Assembly (NCBI GenBank): GCA_021399405.1
Contig: JAAFKL010000004.1
Span: forward strand, 1-17,328
Direction of reading: 5' to 3'
DNA: 17,328 nt
Origin: Candidatus Heimdallarchaeota archaeon
GTDB taxonomy: Archaea > Asgardarchaeota > Heimdallarchaeia > Heimdallarchaeales > Kariarchaeaceae
Made by a program: the position numbers and the translations under genes
Shown: piece by piece, positions 7,515 to 15,666 of the stretch
How positions within the stretch are numbered: position 1 is the stretch's first letter
Layout of the letters: each line of letters begins with the position of its first letter
Notes under the pieces: generated by a model
Told to the model about the DNA's origin: nothing
What the model saw: the letters and a program-made list of their open reading frames with translations, nothing else
Database searches by the model: none

Positions 7515-9001
7515 AGAAGCGAATACAAGCTAAATGGGATGAAGACTTGATTATGAATCAAGGATACACTGGAAGAAGATGTCATATTCCTGAAAGATTT
7601 GAGATACCTTCAGTCACTATTCCCTCTGAATGGTCAAGAAAAACTGAAGCTAATTTACCCGAAGTATCTGAATTGCAATTAGTAAGACATGTAGTACGCT
7701 TATCTCAGATGAATCATGGGGTTGATGTAGGTGAATATCCATTAGGAAGCTGTACTATGAAATATAATCCCAAGGTGAATGAACGGATAGCTCGTTTTCC
7801 AGGGTTTAGTAATTTGCATCCTAATACTCCAGAGCATTGTATGCAAGGCACAATAGAGGTAATTTATCGGCTTCAAGAAGTAATTAAACAAATTACAGGA
7901 TTAAATGGAGTTACAGTTCAGCCAGCTGCAGGTGCTCAGGGTGAATATGTCGGCTTATTGATGGCCCGAGCATATTTTACTAAAATGGGTGATTCAAAAC
8001 GTAACACCATTTTAATTCCAGATTCTGCTCATGGAACCAATCCGGCTTCAGCTGCAATGGCAGGATACAAGGTCGTAGAAATTCCATCTGATAAGGATGG
8101 TTTTGTTGATTTGGAAGCATTAGAAGCAGCATTAGATGATACTGTTGCGGTATTTATGATTACGAATCCTAATACATTAGGGCTATTTGAACCTCACATT
8201 CTTGATATTTGTGAGGTGGTTCACAAAGCTGGAGGATTAATGTATCTAGATGGAGCAAACTACAATGGGATCGTCGGGATGATTAAACCAGCAGATATGG
8301 GATTTGATATTATGCATTTAAATATGCATAAAACATTCAGTGGACCTCATGGTGGAGGTGGACCCGGATGTGGTCCAGTTGCTGTTACTGAAGAATTAGA
8401 AAAATTTTTACCCTTCCCTTTGGCTTCATATAATTCTGATGAAGATGTATATTCTCTTGATTATAATAGACCTGATACCATAGGACGGGTTCATACATAT
8501 AATGGCAACTTTGGTATAATTCTTAGGACACTGGCATACCTGTATCGCAATGGTGGCTCAGGAATTAGGGAAATGTGTAAATCAGCAGTTCTAAATGCAA
8601 ATTACCTAATGCACAAATTCAAGAATATACGTGGATTTTCTGTTCCCTTATCTGAAAATGTACCCAGAAAACATGAATTCATTGCCTCACCACTAAACAT
8701 GATGAGGGAAACTGGCGTAAATGCTGGAGATGTTGCTAAAGCAATATTAGATTATGGGATTCATTCACCGACTGTATATTTCCCATTAATCATAAAAGAG
8801 GCTTTAATGATTGAACCAACCGAAGCTGAGACAAAATTTAATTTGGACCGAATTGCAGCAGCATTTCAAGAAATATCAGATCTGGCGTATTCCAATGCAG
8901 AGAAAGTCAAAAATGCACCTTACCTCGCAGCGCGATCTCGATTGGATGAGTTTAATTTAGCCAAAAACCCCATCCTAAGTGAGAGGCAGAGACAAAAATA
9001 A
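7511..9001 (+). CDS. gcvPB: Glycine dehydrogenase (decarboxylating) subunit 2, P-protein C-terminal half
   Basis: Catalytic PLP-bearing subunit of glycine decarboxylase, 496 aa, a normal GcvPB length. The PLP lysine is K274 in NMHKTFSGPHGGGGPG, the classic P-protein motif. Also present are YPLGSCTMKYNPK (about 76-88), QPAAGAQGEY (137-146), DSAHGTNPASA (171-181) and ITNPNTLGLFE (217-227). It forms an alpha2beta2 enzyme with GcvPA in the known two-subunit systems. With GcvH it supplies methylene groups to the T protein, which must be encoded elsewhere, as must the dihydrolipoamide dehydrogenase. The gene ends 10 bp from the stop of the convergent kinase gene. Confidence 0.97.
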   Translation: MKKRIQAKWDEDLIMNQGYTGRRCHIPERFEIPSVTIPSEWSRKTEANLPEVSELQLVRHVVRLSQMNHGVDVGEYPLGSCTMKYNPKVNERIARFPGFSNLHPNTPEHCMQGTIEVIYRLQEVIKQITGLNGVTVQPAAGAQGEYVGLLMARAYFTKMGDSKRNTILIPDSAHGTNPASAAMAGYKVVEIPSDKDGFVDLEALEAALDDTVAVFMITNPNTLGLFEPHILDICEVVHKAGGLMYLDGANYNGIVGMIKPADMGFDIMHLNMHKTFSGPHGGGGPGCGPVAVTEELEKFLPFPLASYNSDEDVYSLDYNRPDTIGRVHTYNGNFGIILRTLAYLYRNGGSGIREMCKSAVLNANYLMHKFKNIRGFSVPLSENVPRKHEFIASPLNMMRETGVNAGDVAKAILDYGIHSPTVYFPLIIKEALMIEPTEAETKFNLDRIAAAFQEISDLAYSNAEKVKNAPYLAARSRLDEFNLAKNPILSERQRQK

Positions 9002-9011
9002 AATAAAAATA

Positions 9012-10073
9012 TTAAATAGCTTTTCTCATCACTTCTTCGTGATATCCACTGATTACGTGGTAAAATCCTTTATACTTAGAATCTAATTTCATACTACCTG
9101 TATCAAGATAAAATTGTCGTGTTTCCAGGAGTTTTAATGGTGTTGAAAATATTTTAATATCTGATTTTTGAAGTTTTTTAAGCAAGCTAGTACTTATCTG
9201 TTTGTTCCCTCTTCCGAATATATGTCCCTGAGAGCCAATTGGAGTTATCCATATCTGATCAATTTTAAATTTATCAATTTCAGTCTCTGTGCAGTCGAGT
9301 TTTACTATTTTCCCATTCTGTATAACGTCAACTCCAAGTAAAGATATTTGTAAATTTAAATGAGAAAATATCTGCTTCATAGTACTTCCAGGTCCCACAA
9401 TGATAGTGGTTGATTCTAACCAACGCTCTTCTTCAATTCTTGAAGCTATTAGTTCATAGGTTTGATTGTCATCATCAGATGTGAACGAATTTTTCCCAGC
9501 TTGTATAAATGTGGATAATGGAATTAATGCTGATCCTACTAATGTTGAGATAGGATTTCCTTTAATGTACTCACTTTCATCAAGATCAAGAATATCTACT
9601 TCTTTCACTTCACCATCCCATTTTTCTAATAGTTCTCCTAAATCTTCTGGTTTATGAAGGAAACATGGTGAAAATATTTTTACCCCCCCAGGAATTCCTA
9701 AGATCGGAATATCAGAAACAATCTCAGCTATATCTTTGGCAGTTCCATCTCCACCGACAAATAAAATTAGTTGAACTTTGTTTTCCAGCATTTTCTTAGC
9801 TACGATTTTTGTATGTTCTGCCTTGCTACGATTTGGTAGTTCATATATTTGGGTCCCAATAACTAGATCAGAAAAATTTCCACCAAGTATCCATTGATGA
9901 TTGTCCTTTTTTTTTATACTGGACAATGCTCTCCTGCAAATATCCCACACGGGTTGATTTCCACCTTTTTCTACTTCGATCCAAGCTTTTTCGATATTGT
10001 CTGTTCCTTTCCAAGCAAGGGCTGCTCCTACACCTGCAATGGGGTTTATTAGCAGACCAATCTTAAGACTCAT
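9012..10073 (-). CDS. COG3199-type ATP-NAD/AcoX kinase family protein
   Basis: A 353-aa member of the family annotated as predicted polyphosphate- or ATP-dependent NAD kinase (ATP-NAD/AcoX kinase). Visible hallmarks are GLLINPIAGVG (6-16), the nucleotide-binding GGDGTA (107-112), GIPGGVK (126-132), GPGST (227-231), LLGVDVI (245-251), TPIGSQGHIFGRGN (277-290) and LDTGS (323-327), all in the expected order, so it is full length. The family is distinct from classical NAD kinase (NadK), and its true substrate is not well established, so NADP synthesis should not be assumed. It follows the DegT-type aminotransferase with a 4-bp ATGA overlap, which implies coupled expression and perhaps a shared pathway. 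There is no obvious Shine-Dalgarno. The 3' end lies 10 bp from that of gcvPB. Confidence 0.88.
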   Translation of the reverse strand: MSLKIGLLINPIAGVGAALAWKGTDNIEKAWIEVEKGGNQPVWDICRRALSSIKKKDNHQWILGGNFSDLVIGTQIYELPNRSKAEHTKIVAKKMLENKVQLILFVGGDGTAKDIAEIVSDIPILGIPGGVKIFSPCFLHKPEDLGELLEKWDGEVKEVDILDLDESEYIKGNPISTLVGSALIPLSTFIQAGKNSFTSDDDNQTYELIASRIEEERWLESTTIIVGPGSTMKQIFSHLNLQISLLGVDVIQNGKIVKLDCTETEIDKFKIDQIWITPIGSQGHIFGRGNKQISTSLLKKLQKSDIKIFSTPLKLLETRQFYLDTGSMKLDSKYKGFYHVISGYHEEVMRKAI

Positions 10074-11221
10074 CTAAACACTTCGACAATTGCATTTTGT
10101 ACCTTTTCTACTTCATCTGAGGTTAGACTAGGTACTATCGGTATCTCGAAATGATTGATTGCTATATCTTCCGCAATTTCACATTTGGTCAACTTGTAAT
10201 TTGGATAATTTACAAACTTCGCCCATCTCCAGCTTTGAACATCTTTAAAATTATTTTGTTGATATGAAAGAGTGGAATAAATTGGACGTGAAGCAACCCC
10301 TAGGTCTCGTAGTTCTGTTATAGCTTGATCCGGCTTTTTTGTATGCTTCCTTGTATCTATAGCAAAGATATAGTTCCCATGGTGGTACCCTTTTGGTACC
10401 TGCTGATATTCAACATTTTCAATCTCATCAATCACTTTACGATAAGCCATCGCTGTTTTGCTACGTTTCTCCAGGAGTTGTGGTAATCGATCCATTTGAA
10501 CATCAGCTATTGCCCCAGTCACATCACTCATTCTCGCATTGAATCCAATCCTATCATGTGTGTAACCCCCTTTTGGTGTTCGTCCATGATTTTTAATTGA
10601 GATAATTTCAGTAGCAAGCTCGTCGTTGTTAGTAGTAAGAATCCCACCTTCTCCAGATATTAAGTTCTTTGTGACATAAAGTGAAAATGTAGCGACATCA
10701 CCAAATCCACCTACATGTTTTCCATTGATTTTTGCACCATGTGCTTGTGCAGCATCTTCGATAAGATATAAATCTCGATCCTCAGCTAAATCTCTGAAAT
10801 ATGGCATATCTGCAGCAAGACCAAAAATATGAACGGGCATAATAGCTTTAGTTTTTTCCGTTATGCTAGCTTCTGTCATCTCGGGGTCTAAATTCCACGT
10901 ATTGCTGTCAATATCAATAAATTTAGGAATTGCACCAGTAAAAAGAATAGACGCGCTTGTAGCTATGAATGTAAAAGGGGTGGTTAATACTTCATCACCA
11001 GGCTCTAAAGGGCTTGATTCCATAGCAAGATGTAGAGCTTCAGTTCCATTCGAACATGCTATAGCATGCTTGGTATTGCAGAACTCTGCGAATTTCCTTT
11101 CGAAAGAACGTACTCGTTTACCTTCAACTAAATTCTTGGATTTCAATACTTCAGTCACTGCAATAATTTCATCATCCGTTATGCTTGGATCAACAAATGG
11201 CACTTGGCGAGAGGTCATCAT
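10070..11221 (-). CDS. DegT/DnrJ/EryC1/StrS family PLP aminotransferase
   Basis: A 383-aa fold-type I PLP enzyme. The family mostly transfers an amino group to keto-sugars attached to nucleotides, for surface polysaccharides, N-glycans or secondary metabolites. The PLP Schiff-base lysine is K185 in SLYVTKNLISGEGG, and the ring-binding Asp is D156 in IEDAAQAHGA. SNGTEALHLAM (57-67) binds the cofactor phosphate, and PFVDPSI at the N-terminus is typical. Either of two adjacent ATG codons could be the start; the first is used here. It is the first gene of a two-gene unit with the COG3199 kinase (ATGA overlap). The sugar or other substrate cannot be read from the sequence. No nucleotide-sugar dehydratase or epimerase lies nearby, which is unusual for this family. 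Confidence 0.93.
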   Translation of the reverse strand: MMTSRQVPFVDPSITDDEIIAVTEVLKSKNLVEGKRVRSFERKFAEFCNTKHAIACSNGTEALHLAMESSPLEPGDEVLTTPFTFIATSASILFTGAIPKFIDIDSNTWNLDPEMTEASITEKTKAIMPVHIFGLAADMPYFRDLAEDRDLYLIEDAAQAHGAKINGKHVGGFGDVATFSLYVTKNLISGEGGILTTNNDELATEIISIKNHGRTPKGGYTHDRIGFNARMSDVTGAIADVQMDRLPQLLEKRSKTAMAYRKVIDEIENVEYQQVPKGYHHGNYIFAIDTRKHTKKPDQAITELRDLGVASRPIYSTLSYQQNNFKDVQSWRWAKFVNYPNYKLTKCEIAEDIAINHFEIPIVPSLTSDEVEKVQNAIVEVFR

Positions 11222-11316
11222 TCTACTAGCAACACTTCCTCAGAAAAATATGACGATATTCAATGTAATAATTAAATAGAAAAACTGTATTAAGATGTGA
11301 TTTACAAGATAAAATA

Positions 11317-11407
11317 TGGACTGAGCGGGATTCGAACCCGCGGCCTCTTCATCTTTCGAAATTTCTTTTTGCGAACGAAGCAATCTACCGGTCTGATCTA
11401 CCAGCCC
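11317..11407 (-). tRNA. tRNA-Ala (anticodon CGC) with a 17-nt intron
   Basis: Removing the intron leaves a 74-nt cloverleaf. The acceptor stem GGGCTGG pairs with TCAGTCC through two G-U pairs, one being G3-U70, the alanine identity element. The D stem is GATC/GATT, the anticodon stem CTTCG/TGAAG, and the T arm GCGGG-TTCGAAT-CCCGC. The anticodon CGC reads the GCG codon. The intron (11353-11369) lies between positions 37 and 38. A73 is followed by TAT, so CCA is not encoded. Confidence 0.96.
11353..11369 (-). other. Archaeal tRNA intron with a perfect bulge-helix-bulge
   Basis: Bases 32-35 (TTCG) pair with CGAA in the intron to form the 4-bp central helix. The 3-nt bulges are CA|A (36, 37, intron 1) and AG|A (intron 16-17, 38), each cut after its second base. 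The inner stem AAA/TTT closes on a GAAA tetraloop. This is the canonical substrate of the archaeal splicing endonuclease, at minimal length. Confidence 0.93.
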
Positions 11408-11572
11408 AATTCTTATATCTCGATATTTCATAATTCATTATTTTGAATTTTAATGTAATGTATTGGTAACAAACGGAACGATAACTTCCAATTTAATTTA
11501 TGGATTAATATTTGGTTTTTTACATCTATAGTATTACTTAAGCTTAAAGCTGATACTCTTTCAATCCTTTTT

Positions 11573-11932
11573 ATGGGAGATACATCCATTCAAAAAGCAC
11601 AAATCATGCGACTCCAAAGCCCCTTAGATTTATTTAGACTTGTTGTTTCAAACATGCAAAACAGAGGGTCCTTCTTGTATTATGGAAAAAAGGAAAACCG
11701 TCATATATTAGCAATCTCTCATCTTATACCTGGATGGTACAATCTTCAAGGATTACCCATCACACTCATAGCGGAATTGGATGAAAGTCCTAAATCAGAT
11801 ATCATACGATACAAGTTTGCTGCCGAGGATGGCAAGGAAGAATGGGAGTATGTTGACCAATTTACATCAAATTCAAAATTTGTGTATTTACCAATTGTGA
11901 AGGTTGCAGAATTTCCAGAATTTTTATTTTAA
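11573..11932 (+). CDS. Small unrecognised 119-aa protein
   Basis: I do not recognise this protein. It is 119 aa, without signal peptide or membrane helix, and rich in beta-forming and aromatic residues (for example FLYYGKK, GWYNLQG and KFVYLPIV). It looks like a small soluble beta-rich domain. The start is ATG; an alternative ATG lies 12 codons in. A TTAAA element centred near 11546 (inside the palindrome TTAAGCTTAA, 11538-11547) is at the right distance for a leaderless mRNA. The end overlaps the convergent membrane-protein gene by 4 bp. Balanced, ordinary composition suggests it is real, but no function can be given. Confidence 0.65.
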   Translation: MGDTSIQKAQIMRLQSPLDLFRLVVSNMQNRGSFLYYGKKENRHILAISHLIPGWYNLQGLPITLIAELDESPKSDIIRYKFAAEDGKEEWEYVDQFTSNSKFVYLPIVKVAEFPEFLF

Positions 11933-12951
11933 TTCTTAACTATTAATTCTTCATCATCTGAATATTTGTAGCTTATAAGAAATAGTATGAAAAATACTAA
12001 ACCAGAGATCCCTACCATAATACCCCTGAATATATCTGCGCCAATAGAACTTTTTAATCGATTCGCAACAAAATTAATACCGATAAAGGCAAATACCATA
12101 AAATTAGCTCCAGAACTATCAGAAGGTAATTTACTCAATCTTCTGAAAACGAATTCAGAGAAAGCAATCACTCCCGCAATAAAGTTAACTATATTCAGAA
12201 GGTCTGTACTAATGAAAAACAGTACAAACAACATAATTGCAAAGATAATGAATTTAATGGTTAATATTAATCTATATGGATTTAATTTGCTTCTCGTAGC
12301 TTTAATGTTTCGTTCCATAAGAAATGACAGGAAGTTACCAAATGTAATTCCTATTGCAAGACAAAGTCCGACATAAAATTGAGTTTCAATTGAATCTCCC
12401 CAAATATCAAAGACATTTTCAAACAATACAGAGTAGTTTGAATAAAAAACATATGCAATGAGCCCGGGGATTATATTTACGATTAGTGCTGGGATAAACC
12501 ACAGCAGCTTTGATAATTTACCAAATTTTAATTTATGTGAGACTATTCTAAAAATTATGAATACTCCTATTATTGTTATTAACGGACTTGCAAAAGGGAA
12601 AATAAAGAAAATTAGCAGAAAAGATGCATTGATTCCGTAAAATAACTTTTGATCTATTCTTACTTTTCCAAGTGCTCTCCCCATTAAAGTATAAGTATCA
12701 GCGATTTTGGTAGCTCGGATAATTGAAAAGAGGACCCACGGGAGCGAAAAGAAGACGGGTATTGCCAAATTAACCTCAAACCAAATTAACCATTCTGGCA
12801 TTAGATTAATCAGAAAGTTATCCTGATCAAAGAAATCTTCAATATCATCTCGCCAAATTATGTTAAAGTAAAGAAAATACACTGGGATCATTATTATTTG
12901 AATTAGGACTAATAACCGATTTATCATCAGCTCTTCGGAAGAACTAGACAC
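11929..12951 (-). CDS. Unrecognised polytopic membrane protein, about nine or ten helices
   Basis: The 340-aa product is mostly hydrophobic. Segments that look membrane-spanning lie at about 11-33, 51-78, 103-138 (probably two), 147-169, 192-212, 226-247, 251-269, 283-301 and 308-330. The N-terminal loop between the first two is acidic (DDIEDFFDQD), and short basic loops follow several helices. I see no transporter signature, so the substrate or role is unknown. The start used is GTG; TTAATTAA at 12973-12980 sits at the right distance for a leaderless message. An ATG nine codons in (12927) is an equally reasonable start. It is expressed convergently with the 119-aa gene, overlapping it by 4 bp. 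Confidence 0.75.
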   Translation of the reverse strand: MSSSSEELMINRLLVLIQIIMIPVYFLYFNIIWRDDIEDFFDQDNFLINLMPEWLIWFEVNLAIPVFFSLPWVLFSIIRATKIADTYTLMGRALGKVRIDQKLFYGINASFLLIFFIFPFASPLITIIGVFIIFRIVSHKLKFGKLSKLLWFIPALIVNIIPGLIAYVFYSNYSVLFENVFDIWGDSIETQFYVGLCLAIGITFGNFLSFLMERNIKATRSKLNPYRLILTIKFIIFAIMLFVLFFISTDLLNIVNFIAGVIAFSEFVFRRLSKLPSDSSGANFMVFAFIGINFVANRLKSSIGADIFRGIMVGISGLVFFILFLISYKYSDDEELIVKN

Positions 12952-13090
12952 GATTGAAAATTGAATATCGACTTAATTAATAATTGCAGATCGAATTAAA
13001 CAATTAATTAGAAATATGGGAATATTCATTCAATAATTTTCTTGAATTGATTATAAAATCCAATCACAATAAATTACTCTTATCACGTCC

Positions 13091-13098
13091 TTATAATA
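13091..13098 (+). promoter_or_regulatory. TATA box of the 216-aa membrane protein gene
   Basis: TTATAATA is centred about 30 bp before the ATG at 13125, predicting transcription start only a few bases upstream of the codon, that is, a nearly leaderless mRNA. Confidence 0.5.
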
Positions 13099-13124
13099 AG
13101 TATTTAGTAGATTAACAACAATTT

Positions 13125-13775
13125 ATGGATATGTCAAAAGAACTATCTGTTGATCGGGCTATGATGAAAGAAATCTCTGAAAATGCCATTCAAACACGGA
13201 ATTGGGGTATAGTTCTGATATTATCTGGATTATTAATCCAAACTCTTCACATTTTTCCTATTCCAGTAGGTGGAATTGAGTATTTATTACTTCTTACCGG
13301 TGTAATTCTTGTAGCATTTGGTATACGGTTTATCCTAGTAACTACTAGCCTTCCAAAAAATCGAAAGGATTTAATTGAGCGTTTTCAATTACTAATGTTA
13401 GATAAAAGCCCTGATCGAAGATTATGGGCGGCACAACGTTTGATAGGTTATGCGAAATCTGCTAATTTTTCTAAAGATGAGATACTCTCTCTTGCAAGAC
13501 ATGCAAAAAAGGTAGTAGAAATGCCACCAGTTGATGAGAAATTTATGGGATATGTTGCAGTTGATCATTTAATATTGATACGTGAGATTGCAGTGGGCAT
13601 TGAAATGAATAAACATCTGCGTAAAGATTTTGTTAAGATTATCAAACCTCTACAAAAAATTGAAGGATTTCCTGATGAAGCCTACGAATTATTAGCTGAT
13701 GCAATTGCATATCATCCTTCAAAGTTACCTGTACAAGCATATTTGGATTATCAAAAAGAAAATTCTGAAAATTGA
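13125..13775 (+). CDS. Unrecognised protein with an N-terminal membrane hairpin and helical cytoplasmic domain
   Basis: The 216-aa product has two hydrophobic helices close to the N-terminus (about 26-44 and 50-71), joined by a short turn, and then a long alpha-helical soluble part of about 145 residues. The soluble part contains RRLWAAQRLIGYAKSANFSK and several amphipathic helices reminiscent of HEAT-like helical repeats, but I cannot confirm such repeats. The topology suggests a membrane-tethered domain facing the cytoplasm. The start is ATG, with a well-placed TATA box; a second ATG two codons later is possible. The stop lies 28 bp from that of the convergent chaperonin gene. No family is recognised. 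Confidence 0.78.
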   Translation: MDMSKELSVDRAMMKEISENAIQTRNWGIVLILSGLLIQTLHIFPIPVGGIEYLLLLTGVILVAFGIRFILVTTSLPKNRKDLIERFQLLMLDKSPDRRLWAAQRLIGYAKSANFSKDEILSLARHAKKVVEMPPVDEKFMGYVAVDHLILIREIAVGIEMNKHLRKDFVKIIKPLQKIEGFPDEAYELLADAIAYHPSKLPVQAYLDYQKENSEN

Positions 13776-13803
13776 TAAGGTTTGAATAGATTTACTTAAT
13801 GAA

Positions 13804-15486
13804 TTACATCATACCTGGGGGCATGCCACCCATACCGCCCATACCATCCATTCCTGGAGGCATACCGCCTGGTGGACCTGCACCTTCAGTAGATTTGGTA
13901 GCAATAACATCATCAATTCGTAAAATCAGTTCCGCAGCTTCAGAAGCGGATTTGATTGCTTGAACTTTTACTCGTAGAGGTTCGAAAACACCAGCAGTTT
14001 TCATATTTGCAACTTTGCCAATTTTTCCACCTTCTGCATGTCCACTCAAATCTAGCCCAACATTCTTTTTACCTTTTGCGTATGCCGCAGTTAGTTCACT
14101 TATGATATCTAGAGGATCTAAGCCAGAGTTTTCAGCTAATGTATTTGGTATAATTAACAACGCTTCAGCAAATTTTTCAATTGCTAATCGTTCTTTACCA
14201 GTTGTTTGCTCAGCGAAAGTCTTTACAGCATTGTGCATATGAATTTCTGCTGCACCACCTCCATAAACCATTTTACCATCTTCAACAGCATTTCTTACAA
14301 CTGATAGAGCATCTGTTAATGCTCGTTCTGCCTCATCAGTTGCATATTTTGAAGCCCCACGAATGACAACAGTTACTGCTTTGGGAGAAGGGCATTCTTC
14401 AATGTAAATATAATCGTCATCACCCAATTTAGTTGCATATACTTTTCCTGCATCACCTAAATCGTCAGCATTTAGGTCATTTAATGTGGTTACAATTTTT
14501 GCACCAGTAGCACGACTAATTTTTTCCATATCCGATTTCTTAACTCTACGTACTGCAAGGACATTTTGTTTGGAAAGAAAATGTTGTGCAAGATCATCAA
14601 TCCCTTTTTGACAAATCAATACATTAGCTCCACTAGCAAGAATTTTTTCCACCATGTCTTTAATCATTTTCTCTTCATTATTAAGAAAACTCTGAACAGC
14701 CATAGGATCGGAAATTCTAATTTCTGCATCGAATTCAGTTTTGGTCACTTCAACATTCATATTAAGTAGAGCAATTTTTGCATTCTCAACCTTTTTAGGC
14801 ATCCCTTGATGTAAGACCTCTTTATCAATAGCAATTCCTTCCATTAGATAAGAATCAGCGAGACCTTTGCCCTGCTTCTGTAGAATCTTGATGTTATCTA
14901 AGTCCGCGGTAATCTTATCTCCATCTTCTTCAATTACTTTAAGAACTGCTTCTACAGCGATATTAGCTATTTTGTCTTTTGCCATATGAACACTTTTTGA
15001 ATTTAAAGCGGTTTGAGCAATTTTGGTGAGACTCTTTTTGTCACTAGCAACAACTTCAGCCACAATTTCATCCAAGGATTCGATTGCAACTTCAGCTGCT
15101 CTCTTGTATCCTGCGACAATTTTTGTGCCGTGAACCTTTTTTTCGAGGAGTTCATCACCCATTTTGAGTAATTCACCGGCAATGACTACTGCAGTTGTTG
15201 TACCATCTCCAACTTCTTTGTCCTGTGATTTGGCGACTTGAATAATCAACTTTGCGGCTGGATGTTCCACATCGAGTTCATCAAGAATTGTTGCACCATC
15301 ATTAGTGATAACAACGTCACCTAGACTATCAACTAACATTTTATCCATACCACGTGGACCTAAAGTCGACCTAACTGCTTCTGAAATTGCAGACGAAGCA
15401 GCAATATTGTTCTTTTGTGCCTCTCTACCTTTAGTTCTTTGACTATTTTCTTTTAAAATAAAAACGGGTTGACCTGTTAAACTCAT
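13804..15486 (-). CDS. Thermosome (group II chaperonin) subunit
   Basis: An ATP-driven protein-folding subunit of the archaeal double-ring thermosome, related to eukaryotic CCT. It is 560 aa, the full family length. Signature stretches are [12 protein letters not shown] (40-51), TNDGATIL (61-68), the nucleotide-binding GDGTTT (93-98), the [19 protein letters not shown] region of the helical lid/equatorial domain, and [10 protein letters not shown] near residue 450. The C-terminal tail is Gly/Met/Pro-rich ([13 protein letters not shown]), as usual for subunits whose tails point into the ring cavity. A Shine-Dalgarno (AAGGAT, 15492-15497) and a TATA box (15536-15543) mark the start. It is divergent from argF. 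Only one subunit gene is in the window; paralogues elsewhere are possible. Confidence 0.97.
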   Translation of the reverse strand: MSLTGQPVFILKENSQRTKGREAQKNNIAASSAISEAVRSTLGPRGMDKMLVDSLGDVVITNDGATILDELDVEHPAAKLIIQVAKSQDKEVGDGTTTAVVIAGELLKMGDELLEKKVHGTKIVAGYKRAAEVAIESLDEIVAEVVASDKKSLTKIAQTALNSKSVHMAKDKIANIAVEAVLKVIEEDGDKITADLDNIKILQKQGKGLADSYLMEGIAIDKEVLHQGMPKKVENAKIALLNMNVEVTKTEFDAEIRISDPMAVQSFLNNEEKMIKDMVEKILASGANVLICQKGIDDLAQHFLSKQNVLAVRRVKKSDMEKISRATGAKIVTTLNDLNADDLGDAGKVYATKLGDDDYIYIEECPSPKAVTVVIRGASKYATDEAERALTDALSVVRNAVEDGKMVYGGGAAEIHMHNAVKTFAEQTTGKERLAIEKFAEALLIIPNTLAENSGLDPLDIISELTAAYAKGKKNVGLDLSGHAEGGKIGKVANMKTAGVFEPLRVKVQAIKSASEAAELILRIDDVIATKSTEGAGPPGGMPPGMDGMGGMGGMPPGMM

Positions 15487-15491
15487 AAGAC

Positions 15492-15497
15492 ATCCTT
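15492..15497 (-). promoter_or_regulatory. Shine-Dalgarno of the thermosome gene
   Basis: AAGGAT on the minus strand, about 6 nt before the ATG, fixes the start. Confidence 0.6.
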
Positions 15498-15535
15498 CTA
15501 TTATCTAATAATACAATTTATCAAAATTGATAATT

Positions 15536-15543
15536 CATATAAA
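15536..15543 (-). promoter_or_regulatory. TATA box of the thermosome gene
   Basis: TTTATATG on the minus strand, about 50 bp before the start codon, predicts a leader of roughly 25-30 nt that includes the Shine-Dalgarno. Confidence 0.55.
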
Positions 15544-15553
15544 CAAAATGTTA

Positions 15554-15568
15554 GTTACCATTGGCAAC
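15554..15568. promoter_or_regulatory. Imperfect palindrome between the thermosome and argF promoters
   Basis: GTTACCATTGGCAAC matches its own reverse complement at 12 of 15 positions. It lies about 10 bp upstream of the thermosome TATA box, where an archaeal activator or repressor would sit. An operator role is inferred from position and symmetry only. Confidence 0.3.
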
Positions 15569-15631
15569 GCGTAATCGAGATAAAAATTACCCTCTAGTCC
15601 GAAAAGGGATTGCGAAAGCAACAGAAATCCA

Positions 15632-15639
15632 TTTATAAC
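15632..15639 (+). promoter_or_regulatory. TATA box of argF, which decides its start
   Basis: TTTATAAC is centred 31 bp before the ATG at 15667, predicting a nearly leaderless mRNA. It lies downstream of the alternative TTG at 15610, so that start would not be on this transcript. Confidence 0.6.
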
Positions 15640-15666
15640 AATGATATCAATATTAAATTGGTAAAA

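Noticed and set aside
7262..7585. Minus-strand open frame of 107 codons across the gcvPA/gcvPB junction
   Set aside because: It covers two certain genes on the other strand and has a low-complexity Ser-rich translation.
10863..11279. Plus-strand open frame of 138 codons opposite the aminotransferase
   Set aside because: It lies antisense to a well-supported enzyme gene, has no family features, and its openness follows from the codon bias of the real gene.
11240..11431. Minus-strand open frame of 63 codons over the tRNA-Ala gene
   Set aside because: It translates the tRNA itself; the cloverleaf and BHB intron explain the sequence.
11987..12376. Plus-strand open frame of 129 codons inside the membrane-protein gene
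   Set aside because: Antisense shadow; Asn/Ile/Lys-rich translation without a promoter or a recognisable pattern.
15610..15666. Upstream TTG start adding 19 residues to ornithine carbamoyltransferase
   Set aside because: A TATA box lies between this TTG and the ATG, and the extra residues do not fit the family.
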